The notes: a model not told the origin generated them from the sequence alone. Positions 42,223 to 52,196 are shown, counted from the stretch's first letter. The stretch is 64,000 nucleotides of DNA from Pseudomonas leptonychotis (GCF_004920405.1 NZ_RFLV01000001.1:248001-312000), one strand, 5' to 3'. Made by a program: numbers and translations.

Positions 42223-43005
42223 ATGACCGTCACCATCAAAACGCCCGATGAAATCGAAAAAATGCGCGTAGCCGGTCGCCTGGCTGCCGAAGTTCTAGAA
42301 ATGATTGGCGAGCACGTCAAGCCCGGCATCACCACCGAAGCGCTCGACCGTATCTGCCATGACTATATTGTCGACGTGCAGCAGGCCATCCCTGCCCCGC
42401 TCAACTACAAAGGTTTCCCAAAATCTATCTGCACGTCGGTCAATCACGTGGTCTGCCACGGCATCCCCAATGACAAGCCGTTAAAAGAAGGCGACGTGAT
42501 CAACATCGACGTTACCGTGATCAAGGATGGCTACCACGGCGATACCAGCAAGATGTTTATGGTCGGCAAGGTGCCTGAGTGGGCTGAGCGCTTGGCCAAG
42601 ATCACCCAAGAGTGCATGTATAAAGGCATCGAACTGGTCAAGCCCGGCACACGCCTGGGCGATATTGGCGAAGTGATCCAGAAGCATGCTGAGAAGAACG
42701 GTTTCTCGGTGGTGCGCGAATACTGCGGCCATGGCATTGGCGCGGTGTTCCACGAAGAACCGCAAGTGCTGCACTACGGCCGCGCTGGCACAGGCATGGA
42801 GCTGGTAGAAGGCATGACCTTCACCATCGAACCAATGATCAATCAGGGTCGCGCAGAAACCCGCACCCTGGGCGATGGCTGGACCGCCATTACCAAGGAC
42901 CGTAAGCTTTCTGCGCAGTGGGAGCACACCCTTCTGGTAACGGCTAACGGCTACGAAATCTTCACCCTGCGCAGTGATGACACCATCGCCCGCACGTCGG
43001 CCTGA
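42223..43005 (+). CDS. map: Methionine aminopeptidase, type I
   Basis: The 260-residue pita-bread fold protein shows the five metal ligands: two Asp in [19 protein letters not shown], His in [12 protein letters not shown], Glu in FTIEPMI and Glu in AQWEHTLL. It removes the initiator methionine from nascent proteins. It is divergent from rpsB, a classical arrangement, and glnD follows 41 bases later. Confidence 0.98.
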   Translation: MTVTIKTPDEIEKMRVAGRLAAEVLEMIGEHVKPGITTEALDRICHDYIVDVQQAIPAPLNYKGFPKSICTSVNHVVCHGIPNDKPLKEGDVINIDVTVIKDGYHGDTSKMFMVGKVPEWAERLAKITQECMYKGIELVKPGTRLGDIGEVIQKHAEKNGFSVVREYCGHGIGAVFHEEPQVLHYGRAGTGMELVEGMTFTIEPMINQGRAETRTLGDGWTAITKDRKLSAQWEHTLLVTANGYEIFTLRSDDTIARTSA

Positions 43006-43046
43006 CCCATAGCCGCATCCGCCTTATAGAAAGAAGGAAGGCCGCA

Positions 43047-45749
43047 ATGCCGCAAGTAGATCCCGAGCTGTTCGACCGCGGCCAGTTCCAGGCAGAGCTG
43101 GCCCTCAAGACCAGCCCCATTGCGGCGTTCAAGAAGGCTATCCGTCACGCCCGTGACGTGCTCGATGGGCGCTTCAACAATGGCCGCGACATCCGCCGCC
43201 TGGTCGAAGACCGCGCCTGGTTCGTCGACCAAATCTTGCGCGAAGCCTGGGAGCGCCTGCCATGGAGCGAGGATGCCGACATCGCCTTGCTGGCGGTCGG
43301 CGGCTATGGCCGTGGTGAACTGCATCCCTTCTCCGACATTGACCTACTGATCCTGCTCGACAACGCCGACCACGAAACCTTTCGTGAACCTATCGAGCAC
43401 TTCCTGACCTTGCTCTGGGATATCGGCCTGGAAGTGGGTCAGAGCGTGCGTTCAGTCGATGAGTGCGCCAGCGAGGCCCGCGCCGACCTGACCGTCATCA
43501 CTAACCTGATGGAAAGCCGCACCATCGCCGGCCCAGAACGCTTGCGCCAGCGTATGCAGGACGTCACCAGCACCGCGCAAATGTGGCCGAGCAAGCAGTT
43601 TTTCCTGGCCAAGCACCAAGAGCAGCGCGCCCGTCACAGCAAATACAACGACACCGAATACAACCTGGAGCCCAACGTCAAAGGCTCGCCAGGCGGCCTG
43701 CGCGATATCCAGACCATTCTCTGGGTCGCGCGTCGTCACTTCGGCACGCTAAACCTGCATGCCATGGTCGGCCAAGGCTTTCTGCTGGAAAGCGAATACG
43801 CCCTACTCGCCTCCAGCCAGGATTTTCTCTGGAAGGTGCGCTACGCCCTGCACATGCTCGCCGGACGCGCCGAGGACCGCCTGCTATTCGACCATCAAAG
43901 CAAGGTAGCGGCGTTGCTCGGTTTCGAAGGCAGCGACAACAAACGCACCATCGAACGCTTTATGCAGAAGTACTACCGCGTGGTCATGGCCATTGCTGAG
44001 CTTAGCGATCTGATCGTGCAGCACTTTGAAGAGCAGATCCTGCGGGCCGGCGAAAGCGGTCAGGCGACCCAACTCAACAGCCGCTTTCAGGTGCGCAACG
44101 GCTATATCGAAGCCACCCACCCAGGTATTTTCAAGCGCACGCCGTTCGCCATCCTGGAAATATTCGTGCTCATGGCCCAGCACCCGGAAATCGAAGGCGT
44201 CTGCGCCGACACCATTCGCCTGCTGCGTGATCACCGCCACCTGATCGATGATGACTTTCGCAGCGATATCCGCAATACCAGCCTGTTTATCGAGCTGTTC
44301 AAATGCAAGGAAGGCATCCACCGCAACCTGCGGCGGATGAACCGCTACGGCATTCTCGGCCTCTACCTGCCTGAGTTCGGCTTGATTGTCGGGCAGATGC
44401 AGCATGACCTCTTTCATATCTACACGGTCGATGCGCACACCCTGAATGTGATCAAACACCTGCGTAAATTGAGCAAGCCTGGAGTCGCGGAAAAATTCCC
44501 GCTGGCCAGTGAGCTGGTCGAGAAACTGCCAAAACCCGAGCTCATCTACCTCGCGGGCATTTACCACGACATCGGCAAAGGCCGTGGCGGCGATCATTCT
44601 GAACTTGGCGCAGTCGATGCGGCCGCCTTCTGCGTACGTCACCAACTGCCCGCGTGGGACTCCAAGCTGATTGCCTGGCTGGTGCAGAGCCACTTAGTGA
44701 TGTCGACCACCGCGCAACGCAAAGACCTCTCAGACCCTCAGGTGATCTCTGACTTTGCCCATTTAGTCGGCGATCAGACGCACCTGGATTACCTCTATGT
44801 GCTGACGGTGGCCGATATCAACGCCACCAACCCGAGCCTGTGGAACTCATGGCGCGCCAGTTTGTTGCGTCAGCTGTACACCGAAACCAAGCGGGCACTC
44901 AACCGTGGCCTGGAAAACCCCCTGGACCGCGAAGAGCAGATTCGCCTGACCCAAGGCACAGCGCTGGACATATTGGTACGCGGCGGCACTGACGCCGACA
45001 TCGCCGAGCAACTCTGGGCGCAGCTGGGCGACGACTACTTCCTACGCCATACCGCCGAGGATGTCGCCTGGCATACGCTGGCGATCATCCGTCACCCGAA
45101 CGACGGCAACCCGCTGGTGCTGATCAAAGAAACCACCCAGCGCGAATTTGAGGGCGGCACACAAATCTTCATCTACGCCGAAGATCAGCACGATTTCTTT
45201 GCGGTAACCGTGGCGGCCATGGCCCAGCTCAACTTGAACATCCATGACGCGCGGATTCTCACCTCAACCAGCCAGTTCACCCTCGACACCTACATCGTGC
45301 TTGAGAGTGAGGGCGGCTCGATTGGTGACAACCCGGCCCGCATCGAAGAAATTCGCCAAGGCCTGATCGACGTGCTGAAACACCCCGACGACTACCCCAA
45401 CATCATTCAGCGCCGAGTCCCGCGGCAGCTCAAGCACTTCGCTTTTGCACCGCAAGTGACGATTCACAATGACGCCCATCGCCCGGTGACCATCATCGAA
45501 GTCACGGCCCCTGACAGGCCAGGCTTGCTGGCGCGCATCGGGCGGATTTTCCTCGATTTTGACCTGTCCTTGCAGAACGCCAAGATTGCCACCCTGGGCG
45601 AGCGCGTCGAAGACGTGTTTTTTGTCACCGACGCGCAGAACCAACAGCTTTCAGACCCAGAGCTGTGCATGCGTCTGCAGGCCACCATGATTGCCAAGCT
45701 GTCCGATAAAGCGGCGCAGCTGTCCGAACCCAGCACCATCAGTTTTTAA
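43047..45749 (+). CDS. glnD: Bifunctional PII uridylyltransferase / uridylyl-removing enzyme GlnD
   Basis: The 900-residue sensor has an N-terminal nucleotidyltransferase domain ([19 protein letters not shown], about residues 92-110) and a central HD domain ([18 protein letters not shown]). Two C-terminal ACT domains at about 700-780 and 810-890 bind glutamine. It uridylylates PII proteins when nitrogen is short and removes UMP when glutamine is high. An AAGGAAGG site lies before the ATG. Confidence 0.98.
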   Translation: MPQVDPELFDRGQFQAELALKTSPIAAFKKAIRHARDVLDGRFNNGRDIRRLVEDRAWFVDQILREAWERLPWSEDADIALLAVGGYGRGELHPFSDIDLLILLDNADHETFREPIEHFLTLLWDIGLEVGQSVRSVDECASEARADLTVITNLMESRTIAGPERLRQRMQDVTSTAQMWPSKQFFLAKHQEQRARHSKYNDTEYNLEPNVKGSPGGLRDIQTILWVARRHFGTLNLHAMVGQGFLLESEYALLASSQDFLWKVRYALHMLAGRAEDRLLFDHQSKVAALLGFEGSDNKRTIERFMQKYYRVVMAIAELSDLIVQHFEEQILRAGESGQATQLNSRFQVRNGYIEATHPGIFKRTPFAILEIFVLMAQHPEIEGVCADTIRLLRDHRHLIDDDFRSDIRNTSLFIELFKCKEGIHRNLRRMNRYGILGLYLPEFGLIVGQMQHDLFHIYTVDAHTLNVIKHLRKLSKPGVAEKFPLASELVEKLPKPELIYLAGIYHDIGKGRGGDHSELGAVDAAAFCVRHQLPAWDSKLIAWLVQSHLVMSTTAQRKDLSDPQVISDFAHLVGDQTHLDYLYVLTVADINATNPSLWNSWRASLLRQLYTETKRALNRGLENPLDREEQIRLTQGTALDILVRGGTDADIAEQLWAQLGDDYFLRHTAEDVAWHTLAIIRHPNDGNPLVLIKETTQREFEGGTQIFIYAEDQHDFFAVTVAAMAQLNLNIHDARILTSTSQFTLDTYIVLESEGGSIGDNPARIEEIRQGLIDVLKHPDDYPNIIQRRVPRQLKHFAFAPQVTIHNDAHRPVTIIEVTAPDRPGLLARIGRIFLDFDLSLQNAKIATLGERVEDVFFVTDAQNQQLSDPELCMRLQATMIAKLSDKAAQLSEPSTISF

Positions 45750-45814
45750 CCCTTTCGCCCAAGCCTGAAGCCGCACGCAGACAGCGCGCGACGTATAGAC
45801 CTGAGACAGAAACA

Positions 45815-47029
45815 ATGAACGACGCCTTAACCCAGTTGCAGCCTTACCCCTTCGAAAAGCTCCGCGCCTTGCTGGGCAGTGTGCAGCCGCCGGCTGACAT
45901 GGCACCGATTGCTCTGTCGATTGGTGAACCGAAGCACCGTTCGCCAGCGTTTGTCGCCGAAGCCCTCAGCGCCAACCTTGACCAGCTGGCCGTATACCCC
46001 ACCACCTTGGGCATTGCGCCACTGCGCGAAGCCATCAGTAACTGGTGCACCCGCCGCTTTGGCCTGCCCGCCGGCACACTCAACCCGGCGCAGCATGTGT
46101 TGCCGGTCAACGGCACCCGTGAAGCACTGTTCGCCTTTACTCAGGCGGTGGTACAGCGCAGCGCACCCGGGCAAGAGCCGGGCCTGGTGATCAGCCCAAA
46201 TCCGTTCTACCAAATCTATGAAGGCGCAGCTTTTCTCGCTGGTGCGCAGCCGCACTACCTGCCGTGCCTGGAAGAACATGGCTTCAACCCGGATTTCGCT
46301 GCGGTCAGTGATGACGTCTGGCAACGCTGCCAGATTCTGTTTCTCTGCTCGCCCGGCAATCCGACCGGGGCACTGATCCCAGTCGAGACATTAAAAAAGC
46401 TGATCGCCCTGGCCGATAAATTCGACTTCGTGATCGCCGCCGACGAGTGCTACAGCGAGCTGTACTTCGATGAAGGCAACCCGCCAGCGGGCTTACTCAG
46501 CGCCTGCGCAGAACTGGGCCGGCATGATTTCAAGCGCTGCGTGGTGTTCCACAGCCTGTCTAAACGCTCCAACCTGCCAGGCCTGCGCTCCGGCTTTGTC
46601 GCCGGTGACGCCGCCATTTTGAAATCATTCTTGCTGTACCGTACCTACCACGGTTGCGCCATGCCGGTACAAACCCAGCTGGCCAGCGTGGCCGCCTGGA
46701 ACGATGAAGCCCATGTAAAAGCCAACCGCGACCTGTACCGCGAGAAGTTCGATGCAGTGTTAGCGATTCTTGACGGTGTATTGGACGTGCAGCGTCCGGA
46801 CGGTGGTTTCTATCTGTGGGCCAAAACGCCGATAGACGACGAAACTTTTACCCGCGAGCTGTACGCCCGCGAACACGTCACCGTGGTGCCTGGTTCGTAT
46901 TTGTCACGTGAGGTAAACGGCAATAACCCAGGCGCCGGTCGGGTACGCATGGCACTGGTGGCTCCGCTGGCCGAATGCGTGGCGGCTGCTGAACGTATCC
47001 GTGACTTTGTGAAGAGCCTTCAAGCATGA
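45815..47029 (+). CDS. dapC: Succinyldiaminopimelate aminotransferase DapC
   Basis: The 404-residue class I PLP-dependent aminotransferase has SPGNPTGALIP and the PLP lysine in SLSKRSNLPGLRSGF (about 250). It converts N-succinyl-2-amino-6-ketopimelate to N-succinyl-diaminopimelate. Assignment as DapC rather than another class I enzyme rests on its place next to glnD and dapD and on similarity to Pseudomonas DapC. It overlaps the next gene by 4 bases. Confidence 0.93.
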   Translation: MNDALTQLQPYPFEKLRALLGSVQPPADMAPIALSIGEPKHRSPAFVAEALSANLDQLAVYPTTLGIAPLREAISNWCTRRFGLPAGTLNPAQHVLPVNGTREALFAFTQAVVQRSAPGQEPGLVISPNPFYQIYEGAAFLAGAQPHYLPCLEEHGFNPDFAAVSDDVWQRCQILFLCSPGNPTGALIPVETLKKLIALADKFDFVIAADECYSELYFDEGNPPAGLLSACAELGRHDFKRCVVFHSLSKRSNLPGLRSGFVAGDAAILKSFLLYRTYHGCAMPVQTQLASVAAWNDEAHVKANRDLYREKFDAVLAILDGVLDVQRPDGGFYLWAKTPIDDETFTRELYAREHVTVVPGSYLSREVNGNNPGAGRVRMALVAPLAECVAAAERIRDFVKSLQA

Positions 47030-47373
47030 GCAACACCCTGTTTGGCATCAAAGCCTGCGACACCATGAAAAAAGCCCGCACCTGGCTCGACGAGCACGGG
47101 GTAAGCTATGCCTTTCACGATTACAAAGCCTGCGGCATCGACCGTGGCAACCTGGAAAAGTGGTGCAATGAACATGGCTGGGAAATCATCCTGAACCGTG
47201 CTGGCACCACCTTCTGCAAGCTGGACGAGTCGCAGAAAAGCGACCTCGATCAGCACAAGGCGATCGAACTGATGCTCGCCCAACCGTCGATGATCAAACG
47301 CCCAGTGCTGGATCTCGGCAACAAAACCCTGGTTGGCTTTAAAGCTGACCGCTATGCCGCCGAACTGGTATGA
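47026..47373 (+). CDS. ArsC/Spx/YffB-family thioredoxin-fold protein
   Basis: The 115-residue protein has the ArsC-like start TLFGIKACDTMKKARTWL with a single N-terminal Cys, and the RP motif (MIKRPVLDLG) near the C-terminus. The family covers arsenate reductase-like proteins, Spx and YffB, a glutathione-binding protein of unclear role. Overlap with dapC and closeness to dapD show it is co-transcribed with lysine-pathway genes, a conserved but unexplained link. Arsenate reduction is not supported, since no ars genes are near. Confidence 0.9.
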   Translation: MSNTLFGIKACDTMKKARTWLDEHGVSYAFHDYKACGIDRGNLEKWCNEHGWEIILNRAGTTFCKLDESQKSDLDQHKAIELMLAQPSMIKRPVLDLGNKTLVGFKADRYAAELV

Positions 47374-47412
47374 ACCAGCCGGCCCACACGAATTTGCGGT
47401 AAGGAAAACAAT

Positions 47413-48447
47413 ATGAGCACAACACTATTCAGCCTGGCCTTCGGCGTCGGCACCCAGAACCGCCAGAGCAACTGGCTGGAAGTTTTCTACGCCCAACCCT
47501 TGCTCAACCCAGGCAGTGAGTTGGTCGCCAAGGTAATGGAAAAGATCGACTACCAGGGCGGCAACCACGCCATCATGATCAGCAACAACCAGGCTGGCGA
47601 ACTGGCCGAAGCGCTGAAAAATGTCGATGCTGCGCAATCCGCTCTGCTCACGCGCCTGGCCGAAAGCCAGAAGCCACTGGTGGTCACCTTGATCGCCGAA
47701 GACAGCGCGCTGACCAGCACCCCTGAGGCTTACCTCAAGCTGCACCTGCTGTCGCATCGCCTGGTCAAGCCGCACGGGTTGAACCTCACCGGCATCTTCC
47801 CACTGCTGCCCAACGTGGCCTGGACCAGCCAGGGCGCAGTTGACCTCCTTGAACTGGCCGAACGCCAGCTGGAAGCCCGCTTGAAAGGCGAGCTGCTGGA
47901 AGTGTTCTCGGTGGACAAGTTCCCGAAAATGACCGACTACGTGGTGCCGACGGGCGTACGTATTGCTGACAGCGCGCGTATTCGTCTGGGCGCCTACGTG
48001 GGCGAAGGCACTACCGTGATGCACGAAGGCTTCGTCAACTTCAACGCTGGCACCGCAGGCCCTGGCATGATCGAAGGCCGCGTCTCCGCTGGCGTATTCG
48101 TCGGCAAGGGTTCGGACCTGGGCGGCGGTTGCTCGACCATGGGCACCCTGTCCGGCGGCGGCAATATCGTCATCTCCGTGGGCGAAGGCTGCCTGATTGG
48201 CGCTAACGCCGGCATCGGCATTCCGCTGGGCGATCGCAACACCGTGGAATCCGGCCTGTACCTCACCGCCGGCACCAAGGTGGCGCTACTGGATGCTGAC
48301 AACAAGCTGGTCAAAGTGCTCAAAGCCCGCGAGCTGGCTGGCCAGCCGGACCTGCTGTTCCGCCGCAACTCGCAGAGCGGCGCCGTGGAGTGCAAGACGC
48401 ACAAGTCAGCCATCGAACTGAACGAAGCCCTGCACGCGCACAACTGA
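47413..48447 (+). CDS. dapD: 2,3,4,5-tetrahydropyridine-2,6-dicarboxylate N-succinyltransferase, long type
   Basis: The 344-residue protein has an N-terminal alpha/beta domain and a C-terminal hexapeptide beta-helix (VRIADSARIRLGAYVGEGTT, then GGGCSTMGTLSGGGN). This is the longer DapD type found in Pseudomonas and Actinobacteria, not the 274-residue E. coli type. It succinylates tetrahydrodipicolinate, upstream of DapC and DapE. AAGGAAAAC precedes the ATG. Two repeat elements follow its stop. Confidence 0.97.
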   Translation: MSTTLFSLAFGVGTQNRQSNWLEVFYAQPLLNPGSELVAKVMEKIDYQGGNHAIMISNNQAGELAEALKNVDAAQSALLTRLAESQKPLVVTLIAEDSALTSTPEAYLKLHLLSHRLVKPHGLNLTGIFPLLPNVAWTSQGAVDLLELAERQLEARLKGELLEVFSVDKFPKMTDYVVPTGVRIADSARIRLGAYVGEGTTVMHEGFVNFNAGTAGPGMIEGRVSAGVFVGKGSDLGGGCSTMGTLSGGGNIVISVGEGCLIGANAGIGIPLGDRNTVESGLYLTAGTKVALLDADNKLVKVLKARELAGQPDLLFRRNSQSGAVECKTHKSAIELNEALHAHN

Positions 48448-48485
48448 GCCTGACGACAGACTGCAAGCCGAGCGCTTGTAGTCTT

Positions 48486-48532
48486 GTAGGATGGGTTGAG
48501 CTTCGCGATACCCATCAGACGATCTAGGTATC
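48486..48532. repeat. Partial copy of the GTAGGATGGG repeat behind dapD
   Basis: GTAGGATGGGTTGAGC and GATACCCATC match the left half of the repeat at 27366-27442. The inner pairing is degraded (GATACC with GGTATC), and the terminal right arm is missing. A different palindrome starts 11 bases later. Confidence 0.75.
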
Positions 48533-48542
48533 AGTCAGCCGA

Positions 48543-48603
48543 AGTGGGAGGGGCTTTAGCCGCGAATGACTAAACAAAAGTCGCGACTAACATCCCTCCC
48601 ACT
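48543..48603. repeat. GTGGGAGGG-type extragenic palindrome behind dapD
   Basis: Arms 48543-48565 and 48581-48603 are inverted repeats agreeing at 19 of 23 positions. They start AGTGGGAGGG and end CCCTCCCACT, with TAGCCGCGA/TCGCGACTA inner parts over a 15-base loop. It has the form of a Pseudomonas REP-type sequence. Confidence 0.8.
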
Positions 48604-48636
48604 GCATTAGGCACTCCCCGTCGTCTTGAGGCCCAT

Positions 48637-49842
48637 ATGTCCTTGACCTCTCCCTGGCGCGCCGACTTTCCCGGTGTGCTGGCCCTTGAAGCCGAAGGCC
48701 AGACCTACCTCGACAGCGCCGCCACTGCGCAAAAGCCCCAGGCCATGCTGGATGCCCTGCATGGCTATTACGCAGGTGGTGTAGCCAATGTACATCGCGC
48801 TCAGCATTTACCTGGCGAGCGGGCCACACGTGCCTTCGAAGCGACGCGGGAGAAAGCCGCTCGCTGGCTTAATACAGCCGATGCACAGCAGCTGATATTC
48901 ACCCGCAGCGCGACCGAAGCCTTCAATTTACTGGCTTACGGCCTTGAGTTGCGTTTCCAGCCCGGCGACGAGATCGTCATCAGCGCTCTGGAGCATCACG
49001 CCAACCTACTGCCCTGGCAGCAATTGGCGCTGCGCCGCCAGCTCAAGCTGGTGGTGTTGCCGCTGGATAACCATGGCCTGATCGACCTGGAGCAAGCGGC
49101 GCAACTGATTGGCCCACGCAGCCGTCTACTGGCCGTCAGTCAGCTGTCCAATGTGCTGGGCTGTTGGCAGCCATTGGATCAACTCCTCGCACTGGCTCAG
49201 GCTCAAGGCGCTGTGACTGTGGTCGACGGCTCGCAGGGCGTGGTGCATGCACGCCATGACCTGCAAGCCCTGGGCTGCGACTTCTATATCTGCTCCAGCC
49301 ACAAGCTTTATGGCCCGGACGGTGTCGGCCTGCTGTATGGCCGCGCCGGCGCCTTGCAACAACTCAGGCACTGGCAGTTCGGCGGCGAAATGCTGCACCA
49401 CACCGATTTCCACACTGCCACGTTCCGCGATGCGCCACTGGGTTTTGAAGCCGGCACCCCAGCGATTGCCTCGGTCATCGCCCTCGGCGCTAGCCTGGAC
49501 TATCTGGCCAGGCTCGACAGTAACGCCGTAAGCCACCACGAGGCCGCGTTGCATGCTCAACTGCTGTCTGGCCTGCGCCTGCGTCAAGGCATCCGTTTGC
49601 TGGGCAGCCCTGATGTGGCCCTGGCCAGCTTTGTCGTCGATGACGTGCACCCTGCCGATCTCGCTCACCTGCTCACCGAGCAAGGCATTGCCGTGCGCGC
49701 AGGGCATCACTGCGCCATGCCCTTGCTGCAAAGCCTCGGCTTGAGCGGGGCCATTCGGGTGTCACTGGGGCTGTATAACGATGCCAACGATCTGCAGCGC
49801 TTTTTTAGCGCACTGGACCAGGCTCTGGAGTTGCTGCAGTGA
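48637..49842 (+). CDS. csdA: Cysteine desulfurase CsdA (SufS-like class II)
   Basis: The 401-residue PLP enzyme has Lys223 in CSSHKLYGPDGVG for the cofactor and the catalytic Cys in RAGHHCAMPLLQ near the C-terminus. It removes sulfur from cysteine as a persulfide and hands it to CsdE. csdE overlaps by 4 bases and tcdA lies nearby, which supports CsdA rather than SufS. In this system CsdA and CsdE assist TcdA in cyclic t6A formation. Confidence 0.94.
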   Translation: MSLTSPWRADFPGVLALEAEGQTYLDSAATAQKPQAMLDALHGYYAGGVANVHRAQHLPGERATRAFEATREKAARWLNTADAQQLIFTRSATEAFNLLAYGLELRFQPGDEIVISALEHHANLLPWQQLALRRQLKLVVLPLDNHGLIDLEQAAQLIGPRSRLLAVSQLSNVLGCWQPLDQLLALAQAQGAVTVVDGSQGVVHARHDLQALGCDFYICSSHKLYGPDGVGLLYGRAGALQQLRHWQFGGEMLHHTDFHTATFRDAPLGFEAGTPAIASVIALGASLDYLARLDSNAVSHHEAALHAQLLSGLRLRQGIRLLGSPDVALASFVVDDVHPADLAHLLTEQGIAVRAGHHCAMPLLQSLGLSGAIRVSLGLYNDANDLQRFFSALDQALELLQ

Positions 49843-50270
49843 GCCTGCCCGCCAACGCCCAAACTGCACTGCACGCATTCCGTGCCTGTAGCGGCTGGGA
49901 ACAGCGCGCGCGTTTACTGATGCAATGGGGGGAACAGCTGGCACCGCTCAGTGAAAACGAGCGCTGTGAAAGCAACCGAGTAACGGGCTGTGAAAGTCAG
50001 GTCTGGTTGCTGCTCGAGCGTAACGGCGAGGAATGGCAGTTGCGCGCTAGCAGTGATGCGCGCTTGCTGCGCGGACTGCTCGCACTGCTATTGGTGCGGG
50101 TCAATGGGTTGACCCGCAGCGAGCTGGCGCAGCTCGATCTGCCGGGCTGGTTTGATCAACTCGGCCTGGCGCGCAACCTATCGCCCTCGCGCAGCAATGG
50201 CCTACAAGCGGTGCTTAAACGCATGCAGCAACTGCTGGACGCGACCGATCAGGGCGCGGTTAACCATTGA
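49839..50270 (+). CDS. csdE: SufE-family sulfur acceptor CsdE
   Basis: The 143-residue SufE-fold protein has the acceptor Cys51 in SNRVTGCESQVWL. It takes persulfide sulfur from CsdA. The start is a GTG overlapping the csdA stop (GTGA). Its last 22 bases overlap the 3' end of the convergent solute-binding gene. Confidence 0.95.
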   Translation: MSLPANAQTALHAFRACSGWEQRARLLMQWGEQLAPLSENERCESNRVTGCESQVWLLLERNGEEWQLRASSDARLLRGLLALLLVRVNGLTRSELAQLDLPGWFDQLGLARNLSPSRSNGLQAVLKRMQQLLDATDQGAVNH

Positions 50271-51055
50271 TCCGTATTGCCGGTATACAACGCTTGCTGC
50301 AGACGCTCCAGCTCACCGCTCTTGGCAAAACCGCGCAACCCTGCATTGAAAACCTCGCGTAACTGATCGGCCTTCACGTCGTTTTTACGGAACAGCAGAT
50401 GCAGAGGTTCGGTACTCAAAACGCGTGGGTGGTGGCTGATAGCGGCTCGCGCCTCAGGCGTAAACATCCTTCGCAGCATGGCGTACCCCACCGCTCGGTC
50501 CTGCGGGTGAACATCCACACGGCCCAATTCCAATAAGCGAAAGCCTGTATCTTCCTTGCCGTTTTGCTGCACGTTCAACTGCCCGCTCTGCAGCGCCGCA
50601 TCGAATTGCGGACCATAGGAATAGCCCAGGGTGGTGGCGATGCGGAGCTTGTTAAGGTCTTCGATACGCGTCCAGTTCAGCCCCTGATCACGGCGCATAA
50701 ACAACACTACTTCCCCGTTCACCACTGGATCACTGCAATCGCTGATTCGACTCCTCTGGGCTGAGCAGGAATAAGGCATCACCGCATCCAAAGCCCCCTG
50801 CTCTAGCATCAGCAGGTTGCGGTCCCAGGGGTAGTAGACGAACTCAACCTGATAACCCGCAGAGGTGAATATCTCGCGAATCAACCGTGCCAGCGCCCCG
50901 CCATCCGCGCGCAGCTGATCAACATAGGGCACCCAATCACCCGTACCAATGCGCACAACAGGCTGCGCACTGATATTCAGACAGGCAAACAGGAGCGTAA
51001 GCGGCAGCAGGCGACTCAGGGTACGGCTTAAAACAAGACGCAGCAGGGACAACAC
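50249..51055 (-). CDS. Orphan periplasmic solute-binding protein (SBP_bac_3 type)
   Basis: The roughly 268-residue protein has an N-terminal signal peptide ending about LNISAQ. Two-lobed family 3 features follow (VRIGTGDWVPYVD, VEFVYYPWDRNL, RIATTLGYSYG). Such proteins bind amino acids or related small solutes for ABC importers or act as sensor inputs. No permease or ATPase genes are adjacent, so it is an orphan. GTG at 51055 has GAGG 7 bases upstream; GTG at 51061 is also possible. It lies between csdE and tcdA on the opposite strand to csdE. Ligand unknown. Confidence 0.82.
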   Translation of the reverse strand: MLSLLRLVLSRTLSRLLPLTLLFACLNISAQPVVRIGTGDWVPYVDQLRADGGALARLIREIFTSAGYQVEFVYYPWDRNLLMLEQGALDAVMPYSCSAQRSRISDCSDPVVNGEVVLFMRRDQGLNWTRIEDLNKLRIATTLGYSYGPQFDAALQSGQLNVQQNGKEDTGFRLLELGRVDVHPQDRAVGYAMLRRMFTPEARAAISHHPRVLSTEPLHLLFRKNDVKADQLREVFNAGLRGFAKSGELERLQQALYTGNTDQWLTAP

Positions 51056-51138
51056 AAACACCTCAACGGATAAACACTAATGCATCCCTGCTAAACATCG
51101 ACCTGAACCGGTCATTATTTACAGCGTAGCCAACACCC

Positions 51139-51948
51139 TCAACCCGTGGGCGATCGCTCTGACGGGCGCCGTGTACCGGCGACCAATTTATCGACAATGC
51201 GCGCAGCGGCCACCATGCCAAAGGTTGCAGTGACCATCATCACCGCGCCAAAACCGCCGGCGCAGTCGAGCTTCACGCCCTCACCGACAAAGCCTTTGTA
51301 CTGGCACACCGTGCCATCGGGTTTGGGGTAGCGCAGCTGCTCGCTGGAGTAGACGCACGGCACGCTGTAATTACGCCCAGGGGTGCGCGAGAAGCCATAT
51401 TCGCGGCGCAGGGTGGAGCGCACCTTGGCCGCCAGCGGGTCATTCCAGGTTTTGTTCAGATCGCCTACCTGAATCTGCGTGGGGTCGATCTGCCCGCCCG
51501 CCCCGCCGGTGGTAATCACCTGGATCTTGCGCCGTTTGCACCAGGCGATCAGCGCGGCCTTGGCGTTGACGCTGTCAATGCAATCGATCACCGCATCCAG
51601 CTGCTCGCTGATGTACTCGGCCATGGTCTCGCGGGTGACGAAGTCGGTCACGGCGTGTACCACGCAAGCCGGGTTGATACCGCGAATGCGCGCCGCCATG
51701 ACTTCAACTTTGGGCTGACCGACTGTGCTGTCCAGCGCATGCAGCTGGCGGTTGCTGTTGCTCACGCAGACATCATCCAGATCAAACAGCGATATTTCGC
51801 CCACCCCGGAACGTGCCAAGGCTTCCGCCGCCCAGGAACCTACACCGCCGATGCCGACCACCGCCACATGCGCCGCCGCTAAGCGCTCAGCACCTTGACG
51901 ACCATACAGGCGAGCGATCCCAGCAAAGCGTTGTTCATCCACAGGCAT
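51139..51948 (-). CDS. tcdA: tRNA threonylcarbamoyladenosine dehydratase TcdA (CsdL)
   Basis: The 269-residue E1-like protein of the ThiF/MoeB superfamily has the ATP-binding VVGIGGVGSWAAEALAR motif and the conserved DAVIDCIDSVNAK. It uses ATP to cyclise t6A at position 37 of ANN-decoding tRNAs into ct6A. In E. coli CsdE binds it and stimulates it, and csdA-csdE-tcdA are clustered; here the same three are within 3.3 kb with one unrelated gene between. Confidence 0.95.
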   Translation of the reverse strand: MPVDEQRFAGIARLYGRQGAERLAAAHVAVVGIGGVGSWAAEALARSGVGEISLFDLDDVCVSNSNRQLHALDSTVGQPKVEVMAARIRGINPACVVHAVTDFVTRETMAEYISEQLDAVIDCIDSVNAKAALIAWCKRRKIQVITTGGAGGQIDPTQIQVGDLNKTWNDPLAAKVRSTLRREYGFSRTPGRNYSVPCVYSSEQLRYPKPDGTVCQYKGFVGEGVKLDCAGGFGAVMMVTATFGMVAAARIVDKLVAGTRRPSERSPTG

Positions 51949-52196
51949 TCAGGCCTCTCAAACCCCTAAGCGGCGCGCATTATAGGTAGCCGGCGGCTTG
52001 CGCCCAAGCATTGTGTTGGGCAAATCGGTTGTAACTGACGAACAGCAGTAGCACAAGGCCATTAACGGAACCTTTAGCGCCCACTATCGTCTGAGCAAAA
52101 GCCCCGTAGGCCGGGCTATACAGCCCTGTAGCGGCGGCGTAGCATGCGCCACCCGACGCCCGTCGTTTTATTGCCCCTTCGCTGGACCTGCACACT
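51949..52196. other. Divergent tcdA/ndvB intergenic region
   Basis: The 248-base gap must hold both promoters. A small GGGCT/AGCCC hairpin lies near 52115-52130. I see no convincing sigma-70 box pair or operator. Confidence 0.4.

Noticed and set aside
47026..47373. Arsenate reductase
   Set aside because: Only fold-level ArsC similarity; no arsB, arsR or arsH nearby and the gene is locked between dap genes.
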